From positions 62,001-126,000 of the forward strand of contig NZ_JBLZPK010000028.1 of NCBI RefSeq assembly GCF_049199905.1: a stretch of 64,000 nt of DNA, in the 5' to 3' direction. The notes below the pieces were generated by a model. That model was given only the letters and a program-made list of their open reading frames with translations, did no database searches and was not told where the DNA came from. Numbering within the stretch: the first letter of the stretch is position 1; every line of letters begins with the position of its first letter. Below, one piece after another: positions 1-8,196 of this stretch. This DNA comes from Shinella sp032095155. GTDB taxonomy: Bacteria; Pseudomonadota; Alphaproteobacteria; Rhizobiales; Rhizobiaceae. Both the position numbers and the translations under genes were made by a program.

Positions 1-833
1 CCCTGTTCGGCGATGTCGAGCGGGTTGCGGTCATCCGTGCAGAGCGCGATGAAGGGCGAGAGGCGTTCGGTGATGATGGGGAGCAGGGCGTGCAGGTCCT
101 TGGAGACGGAGCCCTCGCGCACGAGAATGTGCATGCCTTTGCGGATTTTTTCCAGCGCCTCCTCGGCGCTCGTGCATTCATGCTCAGTGCGGATGCCGGC
201 CGAGAGATAGCCGTTGAGGTCATTGCCGCGCAGAAGCGGTGCGTGGCCGTCGATATGGCCGCCCTGAAAGGCCTCGAGCTTGGCAAGACAGACGGGATCC
301 TTGTGGATGACACCGGGAAAATTCATGAATTCGGCGAGGCCGATGACCTTCGGGTGATGGCGGAAGGGCAGCAGGCGCTCGATCGGCAGATCGGCGCCCG
401 ACGTTTCCAGATGCGTCGCCGGCACGCAGCTCGACAGCTGCACGCGGATGTCCATGATGGTTTCCAGCGCGCTGTCCAGGAAGAATTCGATGCCTTCGCT
501 GCCCAGCACATTGGCGATCTCGTGCGGATCGCAGATGACGGTCGTCACGCCATAGGGCAGCACGCAGCGGTCGAATTCATGCGGCGTGACCAGCGAGGAT
601 TCGATGTGCAGATGCGTATCGATGAAGCCGGGCACGACGATGCGGCCGGTAATGTCGATCTCCGTGCGGCCCTTGTAAGGACCGCAGGTGCCGACGATAC
701 GCTCGCCCGAAATCGCAATATCGGAGGCGACCAGCTCACCCGTAACGAGATCGAAGAATTGCCCGCCCTTGAGCACGATGTCGGCGGGCTCGCGACCGGT
801 TCCCTGATCGATGTAGCGTTCCAAATCGGCCAT
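1..833 (-). CDS. ade: Adenine deaminase, N-terminal part (gene runs off the left edge)
   Basis: Reads as the first 277 residues of an adenine deaminase of the amidohydrolase superfamily, which converts adenine to hypoxanthine and ammonia in purine salvage. The frame stays open to base 1, so the C-terminus lies outside the window. The N-terminus forms the composite beta domain (residues 1-60), followed by the metal-binding DTHLHIESS motif and the CDPHEIANVLG segment typical of bacterial Ade proteins. GHAPLL and the CTDDRNP motif follow near the window edge. The ATG is preceded by GGGAGA at good distance. It is transcribed away from the mutarotase-like gene upstream (same strand, 63 bp apart). 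Family assignment is secure; the missing half cannot be judged. Confidence 0.93.
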   Translation of the reverse strand, partial: MADLERYIDQGTGREPADIVLKGGQFFDLVTGELVASDIAISGERIVGTCGPYKGRTEIDITGRIVVPGFIDTHLHIESSLVTPHEFDRCVLPYGVTTVICDPHEIANVLGSEGIEFFLDSALETIMDIRVQLSSCVPATHLETSGADLPIERLLPFRHHPKVIGLAEFMNFPGVIHKDPVCLAKLEAFQGGHIDGHAPLLRGNDLNGYLSAGIRTEHECTSAEEALEKIRKGMHILVREGSVSKDLHALLPIITERLSPFIALCTDDRNPLDIAEQ

Positions 834-896
834 GGCGATGTCTCCCGAATCCTTTTCAAAAGACTCTAGCGACGTCCCGGCGAGAAGAAAGGCCGA

Positions 897-1766
897 TCAG
901 CCGGGAAAGGTGACGGAGAAGGCGAAACGGCGGTTTTCTCCGGGGAGAAGCACCGTCGTGAAGGGACGATCGCGCAATTCACGTGACCTGCCGAATTCCG
1001 CCGCCGTGCCGTGCCAGGGCTCGATGCAGAGAAAGGGCGCACCGGGTTTCGTCCAGAGCGCGAGGTTCGGCAGGTTCTCGAAGTGAAATTTCAGCGCCGG
1101 CCCACCCTCGGCGGCGTAGGTGAGGCCGTCACCAGCGCCCTCGGGAAAGACCATCGCATCGTCGAGGAATTGATCCTGCGCCAGCTCGATCCGGCCATTG
1201 TCGAAGGGGGAAGGTATGCGGCTTGTCGAGAGCAGTCCCTTTTCCAGGGGCTGGCGCTTCGGCTCGCCGGCATTGTCGAGCGTTATCGTGTGTGGTTTTC
1301 CAGCGCCGCCGGGCAGCGGCCAGAGGAAGGCGGGGTGATAGCCGAAACCGAAGGGCATGGGCGTGTCGCCGCGGTTTTCCACCGTGGAGACCACGGTCAG
1401 CGTCCGGCCGTCGAGACTGTGCTCGACGGTGAGCCCGAAGTCGAAGGGATAGACGGCACGGGTTTCCTCGGAGGCTTCGAGCCGGTAGCGGCAGGCGGTG
1501 GCCGTCGTGCTTTCGAGCGCAAATTCCCGCCGCCGGGCAAAACCGTGCTGGGCCATCGCATAGGCCGTTCCGTCGATCATGACCGTGTCATCGGGCGCCT
1601 TGCCGACGATGGGGAAAAGCACGGGCGAGCGCCCCGTCCAGAAGGCGGCGTCGCCGTTCCAGAGCCAGGCCTTGCCGTCCGTTGTGGTGATTGACTGCAT
1701 TTCGGCGCCAAGCGAGGAGACGTCGACCGAAAGGTCAGCATTGGCAATGCGGGTGAGGCTCGGCAT
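897..1766 (-). CDS. Aldose 1-epimerase family protein (galactose mutarotase-like)
   Basis: Encodes 289 residues of the galactose mutarotase-like beta-sandwich family, which interconverts anomers of sugars or sugar phosphates. Visible family features include AMAQHGFARRREF (residues about 75-87, the conserved HGFAR segment), GFGYHPAFLWPL and FLCIEPWHGTA near the C-terminus. I chose the ATG at 1766 because GAAAGGAG lies just upstream; the open frame continues 200 bases further without a comparable ribosome site. Exact substrate is unknown; relatives are often annotated only as aldose epimerase family or as LacX-like. It probably forms a unit with ade downstream on the same strand. Confidence 0.88.
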   Translation of the reverse strand: MPSLTRIANADLSVDVSSLGAEMQSITTTDGKAWLWNGDAAFWTGRSPVLFPIVGKAPDDTVMIDGTAYAMAQHGFARRREFALESTTATACRYRLEASEETRAVYPFDFGLTVEHSLDGRTLTVVSTVENRGDTPMPFGFGYHPAFLWPLPGGAGKPHTITLDNAGEPKRQPLEKGLLSTSRIPSPFDNGRIELAQDQFLDDAMVFPEGAGDGLTYAAEGGPALKFHFENLPNLALWTKPGAPFLCIEPWHGTAAEFGRSRELRDRPFTTVLLPGENRRFAFSVTFPG

Positions 1767-1880
1767 CGAATCTCCTTTCACGGACAATTGTCGCAGTCTA
1801 GCGCGGATCGCCGGGTTTTGCGCGCCGACTGTTGGGGGAATTCGGTTGATAGCACCGGAGCGCCGAAATAGGATGACGGC

Positions 1881-2291
1881 ATGAAACAGGACGACAAGGC
1901 GGGGCCGATCATCGTTTTCGATGCAGAGTGCATTCTCTGCTCGGCCAATGCGCAATTCGTGCTGCGGCATGATCGCGCCCGCCGCTTCCGCCTCGCGTCC
2001 ATGCAGAAGGCCACGGGGGCGGCGCTCTATCGCCGTTTCGGCATCGATCCGGCCAATCCGGAAAGCCTGATCATCGTTGACGGCGATGCCGTGCTGAAGG
2101 ACAGCGATGCAGTGCTGGCGATCTATGCCGGTCTCGGCTGGCCCTGGAAGGCCATTGCCGTGCTGCGGTTCATTCCCGGCTTTCTGCGCGATCCCGCCTA
2201 TCGCTGGCTGGCGCGCAATCGCTACCGCATCTTCGGGCGGCGCGAAACCTGCTGGGTGCCGTCGCCCGGCGATGCAGAACGCGTGCTTTGA
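1881..2291 (+). CDS. DCC-family thiol-disulfide oxidoreductase-like protein (DUF393)
   Basis: A 136-residue protein with the motif that names the family: D14-A-E-C17-I-L-C20, a CxxC pair beside an aspartate at the end of the first strand of a predicted thioredoxin-like fold. The LASMQ and ALYRRFGIDP segments are also usual in the family. Function is not well established; a thiol-disulfide role is inferred from the CxxC. AGGA stands 7 bases before the ATG. The stop codon overlaps the TTG start of the next gene, so the two are probably translationally coupled. It is divergent from the mutarotase-like gene. Confidence 0.85.
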   Translation: MKQDDKAGPIIVFDAECILCSANAQFVLRHDRARRFRLASMQKATGAALYRRFGIDPANPESLIIVDGDAVLKDSDAVLAIYAGLGWPWKAIAVLRFIPGFLRDPAYRWLARNRYRIFGRRETCWVPSPGDAERVL

Positions 2292-3910
2292 GAAGCGTGG
2301 TCGTTCTCGGCGGTTACGGTGGGTTCGGCGCTCGTCTCTGCCGGCGGCTGGCGGCGGATGGCTGGGCGGTGCTGGTGGCTGGGCGCAATCGCGAAGCCGC
2401 CGAGCGCCTTGCGGCGGAATTGCCCCAGGCGCAGGCGCTGGTGGCCGACCGGAACGGCGACCTGCGACCCGTGCTCACGGCGCATCGTCCCTTTCTCCTG
2501 ATCGATGCGGCCGGGCCGTTTCAGGGCAGCAGCTATCGCGTCGTTGAAGCCTGCATCGCCTGCGGCGTGCACTATGTCGATCTCGCCGACGCCCGCGATT
2601 TCGTCAGCGGCATCGCCCGGCTGGATGCGGCGGCGCGGGCGGCCAACGTCATTGTCATCTCCGGCGGATCGAGCGTTCCGGCCCTTTCCGGCGCGGTCAT
2701 TGCCGCGCTGTGCAAGGATATGGTTGAAGTACGCTCAATCGAGATGGCGATCAGCGCTTCGAACCGTGCGACGGCGGGCGCATCGGTGGCGGCGGCGATC
2801 CTGAGTTATGTCGGCCAGCCGCTCCGCCTGTGGCGTGCCGGACGCTGGCGTGAGGAGACCGGCTGGCACCGGCTGCGGCGGGAGCGTTTCGAGGTGCCAG
2901 GCCGTACGCCGATACGCCGGCTGGTGGCGCTTGCCGATGTGCCGGATCATACGATCGTGCCGGATACCGTTCCCGGCCGCCCGGCGACGATTTTTCGCGC
3001 GGGGCCGGAATTCGCGTTTCAGCTTCTCACGTTGTGGCTGCTCAGCTGGCCGGTGAAATGGGGATGGCTAGCATCGCTGTCGCCTTTCGCCAGATGGCTG
3101 TTACCGCTGCAAAGCTTGAGCGCGCGCCTCGGCTCGGATCGGTCGGCCATGGCGATCGAGGTGAAGGCATGGGGTGAGGATGGCGCGCGCGTTCGGCGCT
3201 GGACGCTGATTGCCGAAGAGGGAGACGGTCCGGAAATCCCGACTATTGCCGCCCATGTTTTGGCCAATGCCATTGCCGCGGGCACGCTCGCGCCGGGGTC
3301 ACGCCATGCGGCGGGCGCGGTTGCACTGGAGGATTTCGAACCGCATTTTTCGCGGCTGGCGATTGCCCATGCGGTGGAGGACAGGCCCTATGTGCCGCTC
3401 TACCGCCGTGTGATCGGCCCGGACTACAGTCGTCTGCCGGAGCCGGTCCGTGGGATGCATGACGTCATCGGGGATGGCGGCGCTGCCGGGCGCGGGTGGG
3501 TCCGGCGTGGCCGCTCGCTGCTGGCCCGGCTGGTCTGCGCCGTCATGCGCTTTCCGCCGGAGGGTGAGCATGATCTGCATGTCGCCTTCGAGGAGCGCGA
3601 CGGGGTGGAGCGCTGGACGCGGGATTTTGCCGGCAAGTGCTTTTCAAGCGAACTCAGCCAGTCCGGTACGCGCCTTGTCGAACGCTTCGGGCCAATGCGG
3701 TTTTCCTTCGATCTGCCGTCCGATGCACACGGCCTGACGATGGTGATGCGCGGCTGGTTCGTCTTCGGTGTTCCCATGCCGCTTTGGCTTGCGCCGAGAA
3801 GCGAGGCGCGGGAGTGGGCGGAGGGTGAGGATTTCTGCTTCGACGTGCCGATCGCTCTGCCCGGCATCGGCACCGTCGTGCACTATTCCGGCCAACTGCG
3901 CCGGCTTTGA
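2288..3910 (+). CDS. Saccharopine dehydrogenase-like NAD(P)-binding protein with DUF4166 domain
   Basis: A 540-residue protein. Residues 4-18 (VVVLGGYGGFGARLC) form a glycine-rich dinucleotide-binding turn, and residues 1-150 look like the NAD(P)-binding domain of the saccharopine dehydrogenase-like family. The C-terminal part, about residues 370-540, has the DUF4166 pattern (FPPEGEHDLHV, then WTRDFAGKCFSS and HYSGQLRRL at the end). The substrate is unknown. The proposed start is TTG, overlapping the TGA of the DCC gene; no ATG or GTG precedes the nucleotide-binding motif. The DCC plus DUF4166 pairing suggests a shared redox role, but that is only inference. Confidence 0.82.
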   Translation: MRSVVVLGGYGGFGARLCRRLAADGWAVLVAGRNREAAERLAAELPQAQALVADRNGDLRPVLTAHRPFLLIDAAGPFQGSSYRVVEACIACGVHYVDLADARDFVSGIARLDAAARAANVIVISGGSSVPALSGAVIAALCKDMVEVRSIEMAISASNRATAGASVAAAILSYVGQPLRLWRAGRWREETGWHRLRRERFEVPGRTPIRRLVALADVPDHTIVPDTVPGRPATIFRAGPEFAFQLLTLWLLSWPVKWGWLASLSPFARWLLPLQSLSARLGSDRSAMAIEVKAWGEDGARVRRWTLIAEEGDGPEIPTIAAHVLANAIAAGTLAPGSRHAAGAVALEDFEPHFSRLAIAHAVEDRPYVPLYRRVIGPDYSRLPEPVRGMHDVIGDGGAAGRGWVRRGRSLLARLVCAVMRFPPEGEHDLHVAFEERDGVERWTRDFAGKCFSSELSQSGTRLVERFGPMRFSFDLPSDAHGLTMVMRGWFVFGVPMPLWLAPRSEAREWAEGEDFCFDVPIALPGIGTVVHYSGQLRRL

Positions 3911-3923
3911 TCCTCAAACGAAA

Positions 3924-3943
3924 ATGGCGGCCGAAGCCGCCAT
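3924..3943 (-). terminator. Stem-loop terminator between convergent genes
   Basis: Perfect 8-bp stem ATGGCGGC / GCCGCCAT with a CGAA tetraloop. Read on the minus strand it is followed by TTTCGTTT, so it should mainly end the aminotransferase transcript; it can also slow transcription from the plus-strand gene. Confidence 0.75.
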
Positions 3944-3966
3944 GTCCGTGGTCCCGATAGACCGGA

Positions 3967-5292
3967 TCAGATGTTGTTCTGAAGCACGTCGCGTAGCTTG
4001 CCGAACAGCTCGTCGATATGGTGCTTTTCGGCGATCAGCGGCGGCGAGAGCGCGATGATGTCGCCCGTCGTACGGATGAGCAGGCCCTGCTCATAGGCCT
4101 TGAGGAAGGCGTTGAAGGCGCGCTTGGTCGGCTCGCCGGCGATCGGCGAGAGCTCGACGGCGCCGATCAGGCCGACATTTCGGATATCGATGACGTTGGG
4201 GCAATCCTTCAGCGAATGCAGGCCGTCTTCCCAGTAGGAAGCAAGCTCGCTGGCGCGGGTCAGCAGGCCTTCTTCCTTGTAGGTGTCGAGCGTGCCGAGG
4301 GCCGCGGCGCAGGCGATCGGGTTGCCGGAATAGGTATAGCCGTGGAAGAACTCGATCATGTGCTCCGGGCCGTTCATGAACGTGTCGTGGATTTCCGACG
4401 TCACGAAGACGGCGCCCATCGGGATCACGCCGTTGGTCAGACCCTTGGCGGTGGTGATGATGTCGGGCTTCACATCGAAATACTGTGCGGCGAAGGGGGC
4501 GCCGAGGCGGCCGAAACCGGTGATGACTTCGTCGAAGATCAGGAGGATGCCGTGCTGCGTGCAGATCTCGCGCAGCTTCTGGAGATAGCCCTTCGGCGGG
4601 ATGAGCACGCCGGTGGAGCCGGCGACCGGCTCGACGATGACGGCGGCGATGGTGGAGGCGTCATGCAGCGTGATGATGCGCTGCAATTCGCTGGCGATGT
4701 CGCCGCCATGCTCCGGCTCGCCGCGCGAAAACGCGTTCTTGTCGGGGAAGTGGGTGTGCGGCATGTGGTCGACGCCGGTCAGGAGCGTGCCGAACATCTT
4801 GCGGTTCGAGACGATGCCGCCGACGGAGATGCCGCCGAAATTGACGCCGTGATAGCCGCGCTCGCGGCCGATGAGGCGAAAGCGCGAGCCGTCGCCCTTG
4901 GCGCGGTGATAGGCGAGCGCCACCTTCAGCGCGGTCTCGACCGATTCCGAGCCGGAATTGGTGTAGAGCACGTGGTTCATGCCCTCGGGCGCGATATCGA
5001 CGAGGCGGTTGGCAAGCTCGAAGGCCTTGGGATGGCCGAGCTGGAAGGCGGGCGCATAGTCGAGTTCGCCGGCCTGCTCGCGGATCGCCTCGGTGATCTT
5101 CGGGCGACAGTGGCCGGCGTTGACGCACCAGAGGCCTGCGGTGCCGTCCAGCACCTGACGGCCGTCATGGGTCGTGTAATACATGTCCTTGGCGCCGACG
5201 AAGAGCCGCGGTTCCTTCTTGAACTGCCGGTTGGCCGTGAATGGCATCCAGAAGGCGCGCAGATCGTTGGGTGTGTTGAGGCGGTTGGACAT
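3967..5292 (-). CDS. Omega-amino acid:pyruvate aminotransferase (class III PLP enzyme)
   Basis: A 441-residue class III aminotransferase, full length for the family. The PLP signature is clear: LLIFDEVITGFGRLG contains the cofactor-binding aspartate and TTAKGLTNG the Schiff-base lysine; TNSGSESVETALKVAL binds the phosphate. The N-terminal FWMPFTANRQFKKEPRLF matches beta-alanine/omega-amino acid:pyruvate transaminases, which pass the amino group of beta-alanine or similar amines to pyruvate. The same fold serves taurine, GABA and polyamine transaminases, so the physiological substrate is inferred. It is a single-gene unit between two hairpins. Confidence 0.9.
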   Translation of the reverse strand: MSNRLNTPNDLRAFWMPFTANRQFKKEPRLFVGAKDMYYTTHDGRQVLDGTAGLWCVNAGHCRPKITEAIREQAGELDYAPAFQLGHPKAFELANRLVDIAPEGMNHVLYTNSGSESVETALKVALAYHRAKGDGSRFRLIGRERGYHGVNFGGISVGGIVSNRKMFGTLLTGVDHMPHTHFPDKNAFSRGEPEHGGDIASELQRIITLHDASTIAAVIVEPVAGSTGVLIPPKGYLQKLREICTQHGILLIFDEVITGFGRLGAPFAAQYFDVKPDIITTAKGLTNGVIPMGAVFVTSEIHDTFMNGPEHMIEFFHGYTYSGNPIACAAALGTLDTYKEEGLLTRASELASYWEDGLHSLKDCPNVIDIRNVGLIGAVELSPIAGEPTKRAFNAFLKAYEQGLLIRTTGDIIALSPPLIAEKHHIDELFGKLRDVLQNNI

Positions 5293-5420
5293 GCGGTCTC
5301 TCCATGGTGTTTGGAATGCCGGGCCAGCCCGGACGGTGATTTTTACCCGATGGTCAAATTATCAAGACGCCCAAGAGCGTCAAGCGATGTTCGCCGGCCG
5401 GTCGGGCCGCTTTTGCGGGC

Positions 5421-5639
5421 TCAGTCGGCCTTCTCGAAAATCAGTTTCACCACGAATTTGCCGTTGGCTTTTGCCTTGGTCTTGGTCGTCACTTTGACGG
5501 GCGCGCCGAAATGCGCTTCCGCCTTCGCGATCGCGTCCCGCGCTTCGGCAATAGCGGCCAGATAGGCGCTGTTGTCCCGTTTCGGTTCGTTGACGATGTC
5601 GTTTATGAGCGCGTCCATCTCGCTGCGGGATTTGCGCAA
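5421..5639 (-). CDS. Small hypothetical protein, 72 aa
   Basis: Not recognised. It is a 72-residue, charged, mainly helical protein with a basic, Lys-rich stretch (VKVTTKTKAKANGK) and a C-terminal beta-like FVVKLIFEKAD. Codon usage is GC-rich at third positions like the neighbours. The proposed start is TTG with GGAG 7 bases upstream; the first ATG would remove 7 residues. It lies between the aminotransferase and nolR, both also on the minus strand but separated by terminators, so it is probably transcribed alone. Confidence 0.55.
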   Translation of the reverse strand: MRKSRSEMDALINDIVNEPKRDNSAYLAAIAEARDAIAKAEAHFGAPVKVTTKTKAKANGKFVVKLIFEKAD

Positions 5640-5732
5640 AGTCTTGCTCCAACGATTGCGTGCAGCCGGTCGGCTTTGTCCGGTGTCTTAGCCCGCTTCC
5701 GGAATGCCGCGCAACGTAACGTGCCAAAACAA

Positions 5733-5760
5733 AACGCCCCGGAAGGCGATCCGGGGCGTT
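5733..5760 (-). terminator. Intrinsic terminator of nolR
   Basis: Perfect 10-bp stem AACGCCCCGG / CCGGGGCGTT with an 8-base loop. On the minus strand it is followed by TTGTTTT. It lies 24 bases after the nolR stop codon. Confidence 0.85.
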
Positions 5761-5783
5761 GTCGATCGACAGGCTCGGGTCGT

Positions 5784-6122
5784 TCAGGCGATGCGGAGTT
5801 TCTTTTCCGAAGCGCCGTTGCCGGGGGCCTTGTAGATGCGGTCGAGCGCGGCAAGCACGGTCAACACGGCATCCGATTTGCTGGAATAGTAGATCGTCTG
5901 GGCGTCACGGCGGGTGGTCACCAGATTCTGCGCACGCAGCTTCGACAGGTGCTGCGAGAGCGCCGACTGGCTGAGGCCGACCTGGCCGGCGAGCGCGCCG
6001 ACGGCGATCTCGCCCTCGACCAGAACTTTCAGGATCAGGAGACGCTTGGGGTTCGCCATGGCGGAAAGAAAGTCGGATGCAACTTCGGCCTGCGCATGTT
6101 CTGCGTCTGAAATTTTGTCCAT
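5784..6122 (-). CDS. nolR: ArsR-family transcriptional repressor NolR
   Basis: A 112-residue winged-helix ArsR regulator. The central region (AMANPKRLLILKVL, then VGLSQSALSQHLSKLRAQ and RRDAQTIYYSS) is almost the same as NolR of Sinorhizobium and Rhizobium as I remember it. That protein represses nodulation, conjugation and stress genes and its own gene. The recognition helix is about residues 47-63. There are no cysteines at the usual metal site, so metal sensing is unlikely. I chose the ATG at 6122, 10 bases after AGGAG; a longer frame would add 10 basic residues. A candidate operator lies upstream at 6181-6195. Confidence 0.9.
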   Translation of the reverse strand: MDKISDAEHAQAEVASDFLSAMANPKRLLILKVLVEGEIAVGALAGQVGLSQSALSQHLSKLRAQNLVTTRRDAQTIYYSSKSDAVLTVLAALDRIYKAPGNGASEKKLRIA

Positions 6123-6180
6123 CTGAAACTCCTTTGGGCGTTTCCGCTTCAAATCATGTGATTTTATGTGAATGCGCTTG

Positions 6181-6195
6181 TTAGCATATAAACAA
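6181..6195. promoter_or_regulatory. Candidate NolR operator upstream of nolR
   Basis: TTAG, nine bases, then AA fits the described NolR pattern (A/T)TTAG-N9-A(T/A) except that the base before TTAG is G. It lies about 60 bp before the nolR start, in an AT-rich stretch where the promoter must be. NolR is known to repress itself in Sinorhizobium; this exact site is inference. Confidence 0.35.
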
Positions 6196-6306
6196 AACCT
6201 CCCCCATCAAGAGCAAGAAATGGGGGTAGGGCGCACGCATAGCGATAGGTGACCCGTTCTCGACACCGAAAGCGTCCAGCTGGACGGATCAGAAACGCCT
6301 GATCTA

Positions 6307-7071
6307 TCAGTCCGCTGCCCTTGCTTCGCGAAGCAAACGCGCAAGCTCGCCGCGCAGTTCCGAGGCCTGATCAAGTTCGCGTGAATATTCCAGCCGCTTC
6401 AGTTTGTCGCCGCTTGCGAGGTCTATTCCCGCCGCATCGAGGCCGACGATGATCCAGTCGCCATCCTTGGCGCCGCAATAGCGGCGGGCATAGATGCCGG
6501 CGGCTTCCGCGTGATCGCTGTTCATGTGCTCGATGGCGCCGGTCTCCATTTCGGCGAGTGCGCCGCGGGCGGCGGAGCGAATCAGCAGGTCCTCGCCCGT
6601 CAGCACGAAAGCCTTGCCGAAGCCGCCGTTGAGATGGGCGCGCAGCGGCACGAGGCGGAAGAAGGCGAAGTCGGGGAAATCGACATAGAGCTTTGCCTTG
6701 GGGTGGCGGCGCACGAAGCGCTCGCGCAGGCCCACATGGGCGTCGCTGTCGCGAGCGACCTCTTCGGCTACGCAGATCACGGTAAGGCGCGGATGGGCGA
6801 GCGGATCGCCCTTGCCGGGCTCGCCGGCCAGTAGCGAGGCGCGCGGGTCGGCGCGCAATGCCTGGGTGTGGACGGAGAGCGCCGAGACGAGGATGACGGG
6901 CGTGCCGTCCGTGTCGGTGCCGGTCAGCGTGCGGCTGGCGAAGGGCATGCCGGTTTCCGGCTCGAGCACGGCGAGCGCGCAGCTGCGGGCGGAGCGCAGC
7001 AGGGTGCGGGCGAGGCGGCGGGCCTCGTCGTCCGTTTCGCGCAGCACGCTCGGCTTGTCCTTCTCGCTCAT
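6307..7071 (-). CDS. HugZ-like heme utilisation/pyridoxamine oxidase-fold protein with DUF2470 domain
   Basis: A 254-residue protein. Residues 15-150 have the split-barrel flavin/heme-binding fold (PFASRTLTGTDTDGTPVILVSALSVHTQAL, then DPRASLLAGEPGKGDPLAHPRLT), and the C-terminal 75 residues (HMNSDHAEAAGIYA onwards) are a DUF2470 domain. That two-domain order is typical of HugZ-type proteins implicated in heme degradation or use. The first domain alone resembles pyridoxamine 5'-phosphate oxidases, so older annotations may say that. No heme uptake genes are nearby. The gene stands alone between the choXWV terminator and nolR. Confidence 0.83.
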   Translation of the reverse strand: MSEKDKPSVLRETDDEARRLARTLLRSARSCALAVLEPETGMPFASRTLTGTDTDGTPVILVSALSVHTQALRADPRASLLAGEPGKGDPLAHPRLTVICVAEEVARDSDAHVGLRERFVRRHPKAKLYVDFPDFAFFRLVPLRAHLNGGFGKAFVLTGEDLLIRSAARGALAEMETGAIEHMNSDHAEAAGIYARRYCGAKDGDWIIVGLDAAGIDLASGDKLKRLEYSRELDQASELRGELARLLREARAAD

Positions 7072-7098
7072 TTCGTTCTCCCGGTCTTCGCAATGAAA

Positions 7099-7128
7099 AA
7101 GGCAGCGCCCGTTTCGGGGCGCTGCCTT
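7099..7128 (-). terminator. Intrinsic terminator of choXWV
   Basis: A 12-bp stem (7099-7110 with 7117-7128) and a 6-base loop, followed on the minus strand by TTT. It is placed 25 bases after the choV stop codon. Confidence 0.88.
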
Positions 7129-7152
7129 ATCTAATCCGATCGGGGCGGGCTG

Positions 7153-8196
7153 TCAGCCGCGGCGGCGGTGCCGCGTCAGTCCGTTCACGATATCCTGTGC
7201 GTTGATCGTGCCGATGACCGTGCCATTGTCGACCACACCGACATTGCCGGGCGTGCGCGACATGGCGTCGAGGATATCGACGAGCGGGGTCTGGGCGGTC
7301 GCCGTCGCCGTCACGCCGCCATTGGCGGAGGCGCCGTGCTGCATGACGTCGGCGGCGGTCAGCATGTTGATCGGGTTCATGTTCTGCACGAAATCCGCGA
7401 CATACTGGTTGGCCGGGTTCTTCACGATCTCCTGCGGCGTGCCGCACTGGATGATGCGCCCGCCTTCCATGATGGCGATGCGGTTGCCGATGCGGAAGGC
7501 CTCGTCGAGATCGTGGCTGACGAAGATGATCGTCTTCTTCAGCCGGCGCTGGAATTCCAGCAGTTCGTCCTGAAGACGCGTGCGGATCAGCGGATCGAGC
7601 GCCGAGAACGGTTCGTCCATCAGCAGGATCGGCGCGCCCGTCGCGAAGGCGCGGGCAAGGCCGACGCGCTGCTGCATGCCGCCCGAGAGTTCGTTGACCT
7701 TGCGGTTCGCCCACTTGCCGAGATTGACGAGTTCCAGCTGTTCGGCGACGCGCGCCTTGCGCTCGGCCTCGGGCACATTGGCCAATTCGAGGCCGAAGCC
7801 GACATTGTCGGCGACCGTGCGCCAGGGCAGGAGCGCGAACTGCTGGAACACCATGGAGACAGTGTGCATGCGGAAATCGCGCAGCGCCTTCGGCGTCGTA
7901 GCATAGGGATTGACGAAGCTGCTGCCGGCTTTCACCTGCACCTCGCCGCGCACCACGGGGGCAAGCCCGTTGACGGCGCGCAGCAAGGTCGACTTGCCGG
8001 AGCCCGACAGACCCATCAGCACAAGGATTTCGCCCTCGGTGATCGACAGCGTTGCGTCCGCAACACCGAGCACCAGGCCGGTTTCCGCGCCGATCTCGTC
8101 ACGCGATTTGCCGGCATCGGCGAGTGCAAGCGCCCTTTGCGGATTGTCGCCGAAGATGATGGAGACGTTCTTGAAGACGACGGATTCGGTCATCAT
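7153..8196 (-). CDS. choV: Choline ABC transporter ATP-binding protein
   Basis: A 347-residue ATPase of the quaternary-amine (ProV/OpuA) family. Walker A is GLSGSGKST at about 62-70, the signature LSGGMQQR at 170-177 and Walker B ILLMDEP at 190-196. The C-terminal 65 residues form a degenerate CBS-like piece ending in GTINAQDIVNGL, as in regulated OpuA/ChoV subunits. It works with ChoW and ChoX to import choline for osmoprotection and as a carbon and nitrogen source. The ATG overlaps the choW stop codon; a second ATG directly follows. The operon order choX-choW-choV matches the Sinorhizobium choline system. Confidence 0.93.
   Translation of the reverse strand: MMTESVVFKNVSIIFGDNPQRALALADAGKSRDEIGAETGLVLGVADATLSITEGEILVLMGLSGSGKSTLLRAVNGLAPVVRGEVQVKAGSSFVNPYATTPKALRDFRMHTVSMVFQQFALLPWRTVADNVGFGLELANVPEAERKARVAEQLELVNLGKWANRKVNELSGGMQQRVGLARAFATGAPILLMDEPFSALDPLIRTRLQDELLEFQRRLKKTIIFVSHDLDEAFRIGNRIAIMEGGRIIQCGTPQEIVKNPANQYVADFVQNMNPINMLTAADVMQHGASANGGVTATATAQTPLVDILDAMSRTPGNVGVVDNGTVIGTINAQDIVNGLTRHRRRG

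Noticed and set aside
3967..5565. A 515-residue plus-strand frame opposite the aminotransferase
   Set aside because: It is antisense to a clear class III aminotransferase and its product is low-complexity.
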